A stretch of DNA of 64,000 bases from Pseudomonas fluorescens (GCF_040448305.1 NZ_CP148752.1:1736001-1800000), one strand, 5' to 3'. Numbered from the stretch's first letter, positions 17,948 through 27,083 are shown. Program-made: numbers and translations. Notes: generated from the letters alone by a model not told the origin.

Positions 17948-19114
17948 ATGAATCTTCACGAGTATCAGGGTAAGCAGCTGTTCGCTGAGTACGGCCTGCC
18001 AGTTTCCACCGGTTATGCGGTAGACACCCCGGAAGCAGCAGCAGAAGCTTGCGACAAAATCGGTGGCAGTGAGTGGGTTGTCAAAGCCCAGGTCCACGCC
18101 GGTGGTCGCGGTAAAGCGGGCGGCGTAAAGCTGGTTCGCAGCAAAGAAGACGCCAAAGCCTTCGCACAGCAGTGGCTGGGCAAGCGTCTGGTGACTTACC
18201 AGACTGACGCCAACGGTCAGCCAGTCACCAAGATCCTGGTTGAATCGTGCACTGATATCGCTAAAGAGCTGTACCTGGGCGCTGTCGTTGACCGTTCGAG
18301 CCGTCGTATCGTGTTCATGGCTTCCACCGAAGGTGGCGTGGACATCGAGAAAATCGCTCACGACACTCCAGAAAAAATTCTGAAAGCCACTATCGATCCA
18401 CTGGTTGGCGCTCAGCCATTCCAGGGTCGCGAATTGGCTTTTCAGCTGGGTCTGGAAGGCAAGCAAGTTGCCCAGTTCGCCAAGATCTTCGTAGGTCTGG
18501 CCAAACTGTTCAAGGATCACGACCTGGCCCTGTTGGAAGTGAACCCGCTGGTGATCAAGGCTGACGGCGATCTGCACTGCCTGGACGCCAAGATCAACAT
18601 CGACGCCAACGCCATGTACCGTCAGCCTAAGCTGAAGACTTTCCACGATCCGTCGCAGGACGATCCGCGCGAAGCGCACGCTGCCAAGTTCGAACTGAAC
18701 TACGTAGCGCTGGAAGGCAACATCGGTTGCATGGTCAACGGTGCTGGCCTGGCCATGGGTACCATGGACATCGTCAACCTGCATGGCGGCAAGCCAGCCA
18801 ACTTCCTCGACGTGGGCGGCGGTGCTACCAAGGAACGCGTTACCGAAGCGTTCAAGATCATCCTGTCCGACACTAACGTCGCTGCAGTACTGGTCAACAT
18901 CTTCGGCGGCATCGTTCGTTGCGACATGATTGCCGAAGGCATCATCGGCGCTGTGAAAGAAGTCGGCGTGAAAATCCCGGTTGTTGTTCGCCTTGAAGGC
19001 AACAACGCTGAGCTGGGCGCTAAAGTACTGGCAGAAAGCGGTTTGAACATCATCGCTGCTACCAGCCTGACCGACGCTGCTCAACAAGTTGTCAAAGCTG
19101 CGGAGGGCAAATAA
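17948..19114 (+). CDS. sucC: Succinyl-CoA synthetase beta subunit
   Basis: A 388-residue ADP-forming beta subunit. It starts at the ATG at 17948 (MNLHEYQGKQLFAEYGLPVS), the conserved N-terminus; a longer frame from 17900 would read through the leader RNA. Residues to about 240 form the ATP-grasp nucleotide domain (VVKAQVHAGGRGKAGGVKLV); the rest is the CoA-ligase domain with FLDVGGGATKERV and NIFGGIVRCD. The last base overlaps the start of sucD. No strong Shine-Dalgarno sequence is seen ahead of the ATG. Confidence 0.98.
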   Translation: MNLHEYQGKQLFAEYGLPVSTGYAVDTPEAAAEACDKIGGSEWVVKAQVHAGGRGKAGGVKLVRSKEDAKAFAQQWLGKRLVTYQTDANGQPVTKILVESCTDIAKELYLGAVVDRSSRRIVFMASTEGGVDIEKIAHDTPEKILKATIDPLVGAQPFQGRELAFQLGLEGKQVAQFAKIFVGLAKLFKDHDLALLEVNPLVIKADGDLHCLDAKINIDANAMYRQPKLKTFHDPSQDDPREAHAAKFELNYVALEGNIGCMVNGAGLAMGTMDIVNLHGGKPANFLDVGGGATKERVTEAFKIILSDTNVAAVLVNIFGGIVRCDMIAEGIIGAVKEVGVKIPVVVRLEGNNAELGAKVLAESGLNIIAATSLTDAAQQVVKAAEGK

Positions 19115-19995
19115 TGAGCGTCCTGATCAATAAAGACACCAAAGTTATCTGCCAGGGTATTACCGGTTCGCAAGGTAGTTTCCACACCCAGCAAGCCATC
19201 GAGTACGGCACCAAGATGGTTGGTGGTGTAACTCCAGGCAAAGGCGGCACCGAGCACCTGGGCCTGCCAGTGTTCAACACCGTGAAAGACGCTGTAGCTG
19301 CCACTGGCGCCACCGCCAGCGTGATCTACGTTCCGGCTCCTTTCTGCAAGGACTCGATCCTGGAAGCTGCTTTCGGCGGCATCAAGCTGATCGTGTGCAT
19401 CACCGAAGGCATTCCTACCCTGGACATGCTGGACGCTAAAGTTAAGTGCGACGAGCTGGGCGTAGTCCTGATCGGCCCTAACTGCCCAGGCGTGATCACC
19501 CCAGGCGAATGCAAGATCGGCATCATGCCAGGTCACATTCACTTGCCAGGCAAGGTCGGTATCGTTTCCCGTTCCGGCACCCTGACCTACGAAGCTGTGA
19601 AGCAGACTACTGACGCCGGTTTCGGTCAGTCGACTTGCGTCGGCATCGGTGGTGACCCGATCCCGGGTTCGAACTTCATCGACATCCTGAAGCTGTTCCA
19701 GGAAGACCCGAAGACCGAAGCGATCGTGATGATCGGTGAGATCGGCGGTTCGGCTGAAGAAGAAGCGGCTGCCTACATCAAGGCACACGTGACCAAGCCG
19801 GTTGTTTCCTACATCGCTGGTGTGACTGCTCCTCCGGGCAAGCGCATGGGCCATGCTGGCGCAATCATCTCTGGCGGCAAAGGCACTGCAGACGAGAAAT
19901 TCGCTGCTCTGCAAGACGCAGGCGTTAAAACCGTGCGTTCGCTGGCAGACATCGGCAAGGCCCTGGCCGAGCTGACCGGTTGGGCTGTCAAGTAA
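19114..19995 (+). CDS. sucD: Succinyl-CoA synthetase alpha subunit
   Basis: A 293-residue subunit that carries the phosphohistidine, seen in KRMGHAGAIISGG near residue 245. The N-terminal CoA-binding domain has ITGSQGSFHTQQAIEYGT. It overlaps sucC by one base (TAATG). A hairpin terminator follows at 20025-20050, closing the TCA block. Confidence 0.98.
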   Translation: MSVLINKDTKVICQGITGSQGSFHTQQAIEYGTKMVGGVTPGKGGTEHLGLPVFNTVKDAVAATGATASVIYVPAPFCKDSILEAAFGGIKLIVCITEGIPTLDMLDAKVKCDELGVVLIGPNCPGVITPGECKIGIMPGHIHLPGKVGIVSRSGTLTYEAVKQTTDAGFGQSTCVGIGGDPIPGSNFIDILKLFQEDPKTEAIVMIGEIGGSAEEEAAAYIKAHVTKPVVSYIAGVTAPPGKRMGHAGAIISGGKGTADEKFAALQDAGVKTVRSLADIGKALAELTGWAVK

Positions 19996-20024
19996 GCCTC
20001 GCGCTTAGCTGACGCTTCACCAAA

Positions 20025-20050
20025 CAAAGGCCACCTTCGGGTGGCCTTTG
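20025..20050 (+). terminator. Terminator after sucD
   Basis: Stem CAAAGGCCACC / GGTGGCCTTTG with a TTCG tetraloop; the following TCGTTTCT is a weak T-tract. Confidence 0.75.
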
Positions 20051-20084
20051 TCGTTTCTGGCATTTGTGTTGGCTGTGCTGTCCC

Positions 20085-20150
20085 CTTCGCGGGCAAGCCC
20101 GCTCCCACAGTTGACCGCGTTCCAATGTGGGAGCGGGCTTGCCCGCGAAG
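20085..20150. repeat. REP doublet (REPIN)
   Basis: Arms CTTCGCGGGCAAGCCCGCTC + CCACA (20085-20109) and the reverse complement (20126-20150), with a 16-base loop. This is the CGGGCAAGCCCG subtype. Confidence 0.9.
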
Positions 20151-20333
20151 ACGGACTTACAGACACCAACCATTTATATGCATAAACGCGACACGAAAAT
20201 GTCGTAGATCGGAATGTTCGCCCTCTAACAGTGCGTTTCTGGTCTAAATTCGTTAGGCTACGCGCCATTTTTGCGTCTGCGGCCCACAAGGCAGCAACGC
20301 GCTAAAAGGGTCGGTCTTATACGGACTGACAGC

Positions 20334-20356
20334 ATTTCCCTCACCCATAGGGAAAT
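20334..20356 (+). promoter_or_regulatory. Hairpin in the brnQ leader
   Basis: ATTTCCCT (20334-20341) pairs perfectly with AGGGAAAT (20349-20356) across a seven-base loop, 40 bases before the brnQ ATG. A related TATTTCCTT sits immediately before the ATG, where a Shine-Dalgarno sequence would be expected. Confidence 0.4.
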
Positions 20357-20396
20357 CCCTCTCTAAATTCCGATTCAGTAGTGTGGTATTTCCTTA

Positions 20397-21710
20397 ATGA
20401 AAGTGTTGAAAGGCCAGGACATCCTGGCACTTGGTTTTATGACGTTTGCCCTGTTCGTCGGGGCTGGCAACATCATCTTCCCGCCTATCGTCGGTTTGCA
20501 GTCCGGGCCCAATGTCTGGATGGCGGCGCTGGGTTTCCTGGTCACCGCGGTCGGTCTGCCGGTGATCACCGTTGTGGCGCTGGCCAAGGTCGGCGGTGCC
20601 ATGGATGCCTTGAGCAGCCCGATCGGTAAAGTCGCCGGTGGCCTGCTGGCGGCGGCCTGCTACCTGGCCGTGGGTCCGCTGTTCGCGACGCCACGTACCG
20701 CGACGGTATCCTTCGAGGTGGGCCTGGCGCCGCTGACCGGCGAGAGCCCGCTGGCGTTGTTCCTGTACAGCTCGGTGTACTTCCTGCTGGTGTTCTTCAT
20801 CTCGCTGTATCCGGGCCGATTGCTGGATACCGTAGGGCGCTTCCTCGCGCCGCTGAAGATCATCGCCCTGGCCGCGCTGGGCATTGCAGCATTCGCCTTG
20901 CCGGCCGGTGACATTGGCCAGGCCACGCCTGAATACGTGGCGGCGCCGTTTTCCCAAGGCTTCATCAATGGTTACCTGACCATGGATACCCTGGGCGCTC
21001 TGGTGTTCGGCATCGTTATCGTCAACGCCATCCGTTCCCGTGGCGTCGAGTCGCCGGCACTGATCACCCGCTACGCGATCATCGCTGGCCTGATCGCCGG
21101 TGTCGGCCTGGCGCTGGTGTATGTCAGCCTGTTCCGTCTCGGTTCGGGCAGCCATGAAGTGGCCGCTGGCGCGACCAATGGCGCGGCGGTATTGCACGCT
21201 TACGTACAGCACACCTTCGGTTCGCTGGGCAGTGGTTTCCTTGCCGTGCTGATTTCCCTGGCGTGCCTGGTGACCGCGGTCGGCTTGACCTGTGCCTGCG
21301 CCGAGTACTTCAGCCGTGTGGTGCCGCTGTCCTACAAGACACTGGTGATCATCCTCGCTGCGTTCTCGCTGCTGGTGTCCAACCTGGGCCTGACCAAGCT
21401 GATTGCGTTCTCGATCCCGGTGCTTACCGCGATCTACCCACCGTGCATCGTCCTGGTGGCGTTGAGCTTCTGCAAAGACTTCTGGCATGAGCAGGGTCGT
21501 ATCCTCGGCCCGGTCATGCTGGTGTCGTTCATCTTCGGTCTGATCGACGCCCTCAAGGGGGCCGGCCTGGCGGACTGGATGCCGACGCAAATGGCACACC
21601 TGCCGCTGAGCGAGCAGGGCTTGGCTTGGCTGGTGCCATCGGTGATGACACTGGTGGTCGCGGTGGTTTGCGATCGCCTGCTGGGCAAGCGCGCCGAAGC
21701 CTTGGCTTAA
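20397..21710 (+). CDS. brnQ: Branched-chain amino acid:cation symporter (BrnQ/BraB)
   Basis: A 437-residue LIVCS-family carrier for leucine, isoleucine and valine with about 12 transmembrane helices. The N-terminus KGQDILALGFMTFALFVGAG followed by NIIFPP is the family signature, and YLAVGPLFATPRTATVSFEVG also fits. P. aeruginosa has braB in the same place after sucD. The ATG at 20397 has no visible Shine-Dalgarno sequence, only a TTTCCTTA stretch; the start is set by homology. A strong terminator follows. Confidence 0.93.
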   Translation: MKVLKGQDILALGFMTFALFVGAGNIIFPPIVGLQSGPNVWMAALGFLVTAVGLPVITVVALAKVGGAMDALSSPIGKVAGGLLAAACYLAVGPLFATPRTATVSFEVGLAPLTGESPLALFLYSSVYFLLVFFISLYPGRLLDTVGRFLAPLKIIALAALGIAAFALPAGDIGQATPEYVAAPFSQGFINGYLTMDTLGALVFGIVIVNAIRSRGVESPALITRYAIIAGLIAGVGLALVYVSLFRLGSGSHEVAAGATNGAAVLHAYVQHTFGSLGSGFLAVLISLACLVTAVGLTCACAEYFSRVVPLSYKTLVIILAAFSLLVSNLGLTKLIAFSIPVLTAIYPPCIVLVALSFCKDFWHEQGRILGPVMLVSFIFGLIDALKGAGLADWMPTQMAHLPLSEQGLAWLVPSVMTLVVAVVCDRLLGKRAEALA

Positions 21711-21753
21711 GTCGCTTCACGACCCGCCACAAGTGGGTTTTGAGCAAAAACAG

Positions 21754-21790
21754 AAATGCCCCGTATCAATCGATACGGGGCATTTTTTTT
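21754..21790 (+). terminator. Rho-independent terminator after brnQ
   Basis: Perfect stem AAATGCCCCGTATC / GATACGGGGCATTT with an AATC loop and a run of eight or more T. Confidence 0.92.
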
Positions 21791-21842
21791 GTGAGGGATG
21801 CGGTGTCTTTTCCGTTGAGCTAACGTCGAAGCACTGCAACAC

Positions 21843-21938
21843 CCTTGTGGGAGCGAGCCTGCTCGCGAAGGCGTCGCTTCATTCAACGCAAATGTTGATT
21901 GATCTACCGCTTTCGCGAGCAGGCTCGCTCCCACAAGG
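21843..21938. repeat. REP doublet (REPIN)
   Basis: CCTTGTGGGAGCGAGCCTGC... from 21843 and its inverted copy ending CGCTCCCACAAGG at 21938, with a 40-base loop. The right arm ends only 34 bases before the DUF599 start codon. Confidence 0.9.
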
Positions 21939-21972
21939 TTTCGTGTTCCGTTACTACTTCACAAGGACCTGC

Positions 21973-22710
21973 ATGTCGTTCATCCAAGCCAACCTGATCC
22001 ACATTCTTGCCGCCATCTGGTTCGTTATCTGCTGGGGCGGGTACACCCGCTATGCCACCTGGAAAGGCCGTGACACTGCGTGTCTGGCCAGTGTATTGCA
22101 CCTGTATCGTGAGGACTGGATGCGCCGCATGCTGCTGCGCGACAACCGCATCGCCGATGCCAGCGTGATCGGCAACCTGGAGCGCAATGCTTCGTTCTTC
22201 GCCTCGAGTACGTTGATTATCCTGGCGGGTATTCTCACGGTATTGGGGGCTTCGGAACGGGCGGTATCGTTGCTGGCGGATATCCCGATGGTGCAACAGG
22301 CGTCCCAGGGCATGTCGGAAATCAAGTTGCTGTGCCTGGCGCTGGTGTTTGTCTATGCGTTCTTCACGTTCAGTTGGTGCATGCGCCAGTACAACTTCGC
22401 CGCCATTCTGGTCGGCTCGGCGCCGATGGTTGGTGAACGCCATGTGTCCGAGCAGGAGCGCAAGGCCTTTGCCGCCCGTGCAGCCCGTGTCATCTCCATG
22501 GCCGCCAACCAGTTCAACTTTGGCCTGCGCTCTTATTACTTCGGCATGACCATGCTGGCCTGGTTCGTCAGCCCATGGCTGTTCATGTTGATGAGTGCCG
22601 GTGTGGTGTTCGTATTGTATCGCCGCGAGTTTCACTCCGACGTTCTCGACGTGATGGTCTATACCCCAACAGAGGCGCCATTGCCCGAAGCGAGTAAAGA
22701 GGCAGCCTGA
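21973..22710 (+). CDS. DUF599 membrane protein
   Basis: A 245-residue protein with four hydrophobic segments (about residues 7-25, 75-98, 118-135 and 190-215). Features typical of DUF599 include the RNASFFASSTLIILAGIL and FTFSWCMRQYNFAAILVG stretches. The ATG at 21973 follows AAGGA with a five-base gap; longer frames would read through the REP doublet. The function of the family is unknown. P. aeruginosa has the orthologous gene at the same place after braB. Confidence 0.85.
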   Translation: MSFIQANLIHILAAIWFVICWGGYTRYATWKGRDTACLASVLHLYREDWMRRMLLRDNRIADASVIGNLERNASFFASSTLIILAGILTVLGASERAVSLLADIPMVQQASQGMSEIKLLCLALVFVYAFFTFSWCMRQYNFAAILVGSAPMVGERHVSEQERKAFAARAARVISMAANQFNFGLRSYYFGMTMLAWFVSPWLFMLMSAGVVFVLYRREFHSDVLDVMVYTPTEAPLPEASKEAA

Positions 22711-22860
22711 TCGGGCGCCCGCGCGCTGGCTATCCGGTGTGTTACTGGAAGGGGCTGGCTCGGTAGCGCAGTCTGGTTTGGCTGGTGGGATTAATCTGTT
22801 CGCTGTTGTTGATGATTAGTCCGACTTTTCGAACGTTTTTGCTCTAACCGCTTTTTTCAA

Positions 22861-22905
22861 GGCAAAAGAAAACCCGCACTTGGCGGGTTTTCTTTTGCCA
22901 CTCTA
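22861..22905. terminator. Bidirectional terminator between DUF599 gene and lipoprotein gene
   Basis: Long stem GGCAAAAGAAAACCCGC / GCGGGTTTTCTTTTGCC with an ACTTG-type loop. T-rich on both strands, it can serve the two converging genes. Confidence 0.85.
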
Positions 22906-22911
22906 AAAATC

Positions 22912-23181
22912 TTAGTTCTTAGGTGCTTCCGGAGCCGCCGGAGCAGCCGGAGCAGCCGGAGCAGCTGGAGCAGCCGGAGCGGCCGGAGCGGCCTGATCTT
23001 TGGCGGCTTCGGCGTTTTCTTTCGCTGCGTCGTTCACTTTATCCTGAGCTTCGTTCATTTTTTGCTGGGCTTGCTCAGCATTTTGGTTAGCATCTTGAGC
23101 TTTGTCCTCGGATTTTTTATCGCAGGCAGCGAGACCGAGGGAAGCGGTCAACATCAAGGCAATAGCTAAAGTCTTACGCAT
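22912..23181 (-). CDS. Small lipoprotein with charged helix and Ala-Ala-Pro repeat tail
   Basis: An 89-residue protein. The start at 23181 has AGGAG upstream and gives a lipoprotein signal with the lipobox LGLAAC (Cys at 20). Residues 22-65 are an Asn/Gln/Lys/Glu-rich helix (QNAEQAQQKMNEAQDKVNDA), similar in style to other small Pseudomonas lipoproteins. Residues 66-86 are seven AAP/EAP units encoded by 9-base repeats of the type GCCGGAGCA, followed by KN. The function is unknown; an envelope spacer or cell-wall role is only a guess. The orthologous P. aeruginosa locus also lies between DUF599 and htpG. Confidence 0.85.
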   Translation of the reverse strand: MRKTLAIALMLTASLGLAACDKKSEDKAQDANQNAEQAQQKMNEAQDKVNDAAKENAEAAKDQAAPAAPAAPAAPAAPAAPAAPEAPKN

Positions 23182-23339
23182 GGGGTGTTTCTCCTGATGA
23201 AAAGCATCTACTGGCATTAAGAGCCCAGGCATCAGGGTTAAGTTCCTTAATTCTTTCAGATATATAAGTTTGTTCTAGTGCGGAACTTTTACCTGTACCG
23301 CCACTGCACTGTTCGGACATAAACAAGAGCTTTTATCAA

Positions 23340-23816
23340 ATGGCTGAAAACCCCGTTTTTGAGCGTGCGATGCGTTTTCTGTCGGCGCTGCGACATTGTC
23401 AGGTACTTGGACTAAGCGTTCACAGCGCCAGCAACGAAGGACTGACGATTGTGCTGCCGTATAGCCCGCAGATTGTCGGCAATCCCGAAACCGGCGTGAT
23501 TCATGGCGGGGCGCTGACCTCGCTGATGGACACCGCCTGTGGCATGGCGACCCTCTGTGTGCTCCCGGAATTCGAAGTCTGCCCGACCCTCGACCTGCGC
23601 ATCGACTACATGCACGCCGCCGAGCCACATAAGGATGTCTACGGCTTTGCCCAGTGCTATCGGGTCACCACCGACGTGATTTTTGCCCGTGGCTTCGCCT
23701 ATCAGGATGACCCCGGGCAACCCATTGCCCATGTGATGGGTACTTTCATGCGCATGGGCAAGGGCATCAAAGGCACCAAGGGCTTTGGTGGCGCGGTTGC
23801 CGGAGGTGCGCAATGA
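23340..23816 (+). CDS. PaaI-type hotdog thioesterase (first of pair)
   Basis: A 158-residue single-domain hotdog protein. VIHGGALTSLMDTACGMATL holds the conserved HGG and catalytic Asp of the PaaI group, and LDLRIDYMHAAEPHKDVYG is the central strand. Such enzymes hydrolyse acyl- or aryl-CoA thioesters; the substrate is unknown here. Its stop overlaps the next gene by ATGA, so the two products may work together. AAGAG lies 10 bases ahead of the ATG. Confidence 0.85.
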   Translation: MAENPVFERAMRFLSALRHCQVLGLSVHSASNEGLTIVLPYSPQIVGNPETGVIHGGALTSLMDTACGMATLCVLPEFEVCPTLDLRIDYMHAAEPHKDVYGFAQCYRVTTDVIFARGFAYQDDPGQPIAHVMGTFMRMGKGIKGTKGFGGAVAGGAQ

Positions 23817-24265
23817 GCGAGTCGCTGAAGGATCAATTGCAAAAGGCCCACGAGCAGGGCGATTACGCCTCACTGCTGGATTTGATTCCCTATGCCCGGC
23901 TGATCGGCGTCGAATGTTCACGGGTGGGAGATGAGTTGCTGTTCAAGCTGCCAGCGAACAAGGACAACATTGGTAACCCTTTGTTGCCAGCGATTCATGG
24001 CGGTGTGATCGCCGGTTTCATGGAATTGGCCGCGGCGCTGCACCTGTTGGTGTTTACCGGATCGCCCGGGGTGCCGAAGATCATCGACTTCTCCCTGGAT
24101 TACCTGCGAGCCGGGCAGTTTCGCGATACCTGGGCCCGATGCCAGGTCTGGCGCCAGGGTCGCCGGGTCGCCAATGTGGCGATTACCGCCTGGCAAAGTA
24201 CTGAATCCGAACCCATTGCCACGGCTCGTGCACATTTCAAACTCGAAGAGCCCTTGAAATCCTGA
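23813..24265 (+). CDS. PaaI-type hotdog thioesterase (second of pair)
   Basis: A 150-residue hotdog protein with AIHGGVIAGFMELAAALHLL, where Glu takes the place of the usual Asp, and IIDFSLDYLRAGQFRDTWA. It is translationally coupled to the upstream paralogue. The two differ strongly in sequence, so a heteromeric thioesterase is possible. The substrate is unknown. htpG follows 80 bases later. Confidence 0.85.
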   Translation: MSESLKDQLQKAHEQGDYASLLDLIPYARLIGVECSRVGDELLFKLPANKDNIGNPLLPAIHGGVIAGFMELAAALHLLVFTGSPGVPKIIDFSLDYLRAGQFRDTWARCQVWRQGRRVANVAITAWQSTESEPIATARAHFKLEEPLKS

Positions 24266-24346
24266 ACGGTGCCCCAAACTCTGAGGACAACCCGCCGTCG
24301 ACCCTCAAGGTCGCGGCTTATGCCATCTGATTGGAGTTTGATGACC

Positions 24347-26251
24347 ATGAGTGTGGAAACTCAAAAGGAAACCCTGGGCTTCCAGACCGAGGTGAAGCAG
24401 CTGCTGCATCTCATGATCCATTCGCTGTATTCCAACAAGGAAATTTTCCTTCGCGAATTGATCTCGAACGCCTCTGACGCTGTCGACAAATTACGTTTCG
24501 AAGCCCTGGCCAAGCCAGAGTTGCTGGAAGGTGGCGCCGAACTGAAAATCCGCGTGAGCTTCGACAAGGACGCTAAAACCGTCACCCTCGAAGACAACGG
24601 TATCGGCATGAGCCGCGAAGACGCGATCACCCACCTGGGTACCATCGCCAAGTCCGGCACCGCCGATTTCATGAAGCACCTGAGCGGCGACCAGAAGAAA
24701 GACTCGCACCTGATCGGTCAGTTCGGTGTCGGTTTCTACTCCGCATTCATCGTCGCTGACAAAGTCGATGTGTTCAGTCGTCGTGCCGGCAGCGCTGCCA
24801 GCGAAGGCGTGCACTGGTCGTCCAAGGGCGAAGGTGACTTCGAAGTGGCGACCATCGACAAGGCCGAGCGCGGCACTCGCATCGTCCTGCACCTCAAATC
24901 CGGTGAAGACGAGTTCGCCGATGGCTGGCGCCTGCGCAACATCATCAAGAAGTACTCCGACCACATCGCCTTGCCGATCGAGCTGCCGAAAGAAGTGGTC
25001 GCTACCGAAGGCGAAGAGCAGCCGGCCGTTGAGTGGGAAACCGTCAACCGCGCCAGCGCCCTGTGGACCCGTCCGCGTACCGAGATCAAGGACGAGGAAT
25101 ACCAGGAGTTCTACAAGCACATCGCTCACGATTTCGAAAACCCGCTGAGCTGGAGCCACAACAAGGTCGAAGGCAAGCTCGAATACAGCTCGCTGCTGTA
25201 CGTGCCGACCCGTGCGCCGTTCGACCTGTACCAGCGTGAAGCGCCGAAAGGCCTGAAACTGTACGTGCAGCGCGTGTTCGTCATGGACCAGGCCGAGTCG
25301 TTCCTGCCGCTGTACCTGCGCTTCATCAAGGGCGTGGTCGACTCCAACGACCTGTCGCTGAACGTGTCGCGGGAAATCCTGCAGAAAGACCCGATCATCG
25401 ACTCGATGAAGTCGGCGTTGACCAAGCGCGTCCTGGACATGCTGGAAAAACTGGCGAAGAACGAGCCTGAGCAATACAAGGGCTTCTGGAAAAACTTCGG
25501 TCAGGTCATGAAAGAAGGCCCGGCAGAGGATTTCGCCAACAAGGAAAAAATCGCCGGCCTGCTGCGTTTCGCATCGACCCACGGCGACGATGGCGAGCAG
25601 GTTGTTGGCCTGGCCGAGTACCTGGCGCGCGCCAAGGAAGGTCAGGACAGGATTTACTACCTGACCGGCGAAACCTACGCGCAGGTCAAAAACAGCCCGC
25701 ACCTGGAAGTCTTCCGCAAGAAAGGCATCGAAGTGCTGCTGCTGACCGACCGCATCGACGAGTGGTTGATGAGCTACCTCAGCGACTTCGACGGCAAAAG
25801 CTTCGTCGACGTGGCGCGCGGTGATCTGGACCTGGGCAACCTGGACTCGGAAGAGGACAAGAAGGCCGCGGAAGAAGTCGCCAAGGCCAAAGAAGGTCTG
25901 GTCGAGCGTCTGAAGACCGCGCTGGGCGAATCCGTTGCAGAAGTTCGGGTGTCCCATCGCCTGACCGATTCGCCGGCGATCCTGGCCATCGGCGAGCAGG
26001 ACCTGGGCTTGCAGATGCGCCAGATCCTGGAAGCCAGCGGCCAGAAGGTTCCGGATTCGAAGCCGATTTTCGAATTCAACCCGGCTCACCCGCTGATCGA
26101 GAAGCTCGACAACGAGCAGAGCGACGAGCGCTTCGGCGACCTGTCGCACATCCTCTTCGATCAGGCGGCCCTGGCGGCCGGCGACAGCTTGAAAGATCCG
26201 GCGGCCTATGTGCGCCGTCTGAACAAGCTATTGGTTGAGTTGTCGGCTTAA
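24347..26251 (+). CDS. htpG: Molecular chaperone HtpG (Hsp90)
   Basis: A 634-residue ATP-dependent chaperone dimer. The N-terminal GHKL ATPase has FLRELISNASDAVDKLRFEA, VTLEDNGIGMSREDAI and GQFGVGFYSAFIVADKV; the middle domain carries SLNVSREILQ with the catalytic Arg; the C-terminal third dimerises. The ATG at 24347 gives the standard N-terminus MSVETQKETLGF; an ATG two codons earlier at 24341 is closer to GGAG and also plausible. A terminator follows. Confidence 0.97.
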   Translation: MSVETQKETLGFQTEVKQLLHLMIHSLYSNKEIFLRELISNASDAVDKLRFEALAKPELLEGGAELKIRVSFDKDAKTVTLEDNGIGMSREDAITHLGTIAKSGTADFMKHLSGDQKKDSHLIGQFGVGFYSAFIVADKVDVFSRRAGSAASEGVHWSSKGEGDFEVATIDKAERGTRIVLHLKSGEDEFADGWRLRNIIKKYSDHIALPIELPKEVVATEGEEQPAVEWETVNRASALWTRPRTEIKDEEYQEFYKHIAHDFENPLSWSHNKVEGKLEYSSLLYVPTRAPFDLYQREAPKGLKLYVQRVFVMDQAESFLPLYLRFIKGVVDSNDLSLNVSREILQKDPIIDSMKSALTKRVLDMLEKLAKNEPEQYKGFWKNFGQVMKEGPAEDFANKEKIAGLLRFASTHGDDGEQVVGLAEYLARAKEGQDRIYYLTGETYAQVKNSPHLEVFRKKGIEVLLLTDRIDEWLMSYLSDFDGKSFVDVARGDLDLGNLDSEEDKKAAEEVAKAKEGLVERLKTALGESVAEVRVSHRLTDSPAILAIGEQDLGLQMRQILEASGQKVPDSKPIFEFNPAHPLIEKLDNEQSDERFGDLSHILFDQAALAAGDSLKDPAAYVRRLNKLLVELSA

Positions 26252-26260
26252 CTAAGTTGC

Positions 26261-26290
26261 AGAAAACCCGCTTCGGCGGGTTTTTTCTTT
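26261..26290 (+). terminator. Rho-independent terminator after htpG
   Basis: AGAAAACCCGC TTCG GCGGGTTTTTTCT: seven-pair GC-rich stem extended by A/T pairs, with a TTCG loop and a T6 run. Confidence 0.92.
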
Positions 26291-26317
26291 CTCGGGTTTA
26301 ACCATCAGGAGTCAGAA

Positions 26318-27046
26318 ATGAGTCAAATCACTGTACGTTCCGTTGCCTATCAGATTGACGGCCAGGCTTACGAAAGCCGTCTGGCCTTCGATGCCGACCA
26401 TAAAGGCCCGCGCCCGGGTTTGTTGATGGCGCCGAACTGGATGGGCGTCAGCGCCGGTGCCGAGGAGATCGCCAGGTCGGTGGCCTCCAAGGGTTATGTG
26501 GTGTTGATCGCAGACCTTTATGGTCAATCGGTTCGTCCGACGAACAATGACGAGGCCGGCGCGGCAATGATGCCGTTGAAGAATGACCGCCCACTGTTGC
26601 GCAAGCGCATGCAGGTGGCATTCGAACAGCTGCAAAGCCAGGGTGAAGTAGCTGTCGATACTTCGAAACTGGCCACTTTCGGTTTCTGCTTCGGCGGTTG
26701 CTGCGCCCTGGAGTTCGCCCGTACCGGCGCACCAGTGAAAGCGGCGGTATCGTTCCACGGCACGCTGGACACACCGAATCCGGCCGATGCGAAAAACATC
26801 AAGGGTAAGGTCCTGGTGCTGCACGGTGCTTCCGATCCATTGGTGCCGAAAGAGCAGTTGCCGGCGTTCGAAGATGAAATGAACGCGGCGGGTGTGGATT
26901 GGCAGTTGCTGAGCTACGGCGGTGCGTTCCACTCGTTCACCGACCCGCATGCCAAGGTGCCGGGCATGATGATGTATGACGCCAAGGTCGCTGCTCGGGC
27001 CTTCACGTCGATGCATAACTTGCTGGATGAAGTGTTCAAGGGTTGA
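26318..27046 (+). CDS. Dienelactone hydrolase family protein
   Basis: A 242-residue cytoplasmic alpha/beta hydrolase. The nucleophile motif is GFCFGGCCALE (Cys in the dienelactone hydrolase manner), the acid is in LHGASDPLVP and the His is in GGAFHSFTDP. CAGGAG precedes the ATG by eight bases. The P. aeruginosa orthologue also follows htpG. No aromatic-degradation genes are nearby, so the natural substrate is unclear. Confidence 0.9.
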   Translation: MSQITVRSVAYQIDGQAYESRLAFDADHKGPRPGLLMAPNWMGVSAGAEEIARSVASKGYVVLIADLYGQSVRPTNNDEAGAAMMPLKNDRPLLRKRMQVAFEQLQSQGEVAVDTSKLATFGFCFGGCCALEFARTGAPVKAAVSFHGTLDTPNPADAKNIKGKVLVLHGASDPLVPKEQLPAFEDEMNAAGVDWQLLSYGGAFHSFTDPHAKVPGMMMYDAKVAARAFTSMHNLLDEVFKG

Positions 27047-27083
27047 TCCTGTTTCAGACACTGACTGATCAGGTGTCTGATAG

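Noticed and set aside
22748..22800. A stretch resembling a tRNA D-arm (GGTAGCGCAGTCTGGTT)
   Set aside because: No matching acceptor stem, anticodon arm or T-arm (GTTCGAA) could be found around it, so it is probably chance similarity.
24491..26149. An open frame of 552 codons antisense to htpG
   Set aside because: Shadow of htpG; no start with ribosome binding site and no domain.
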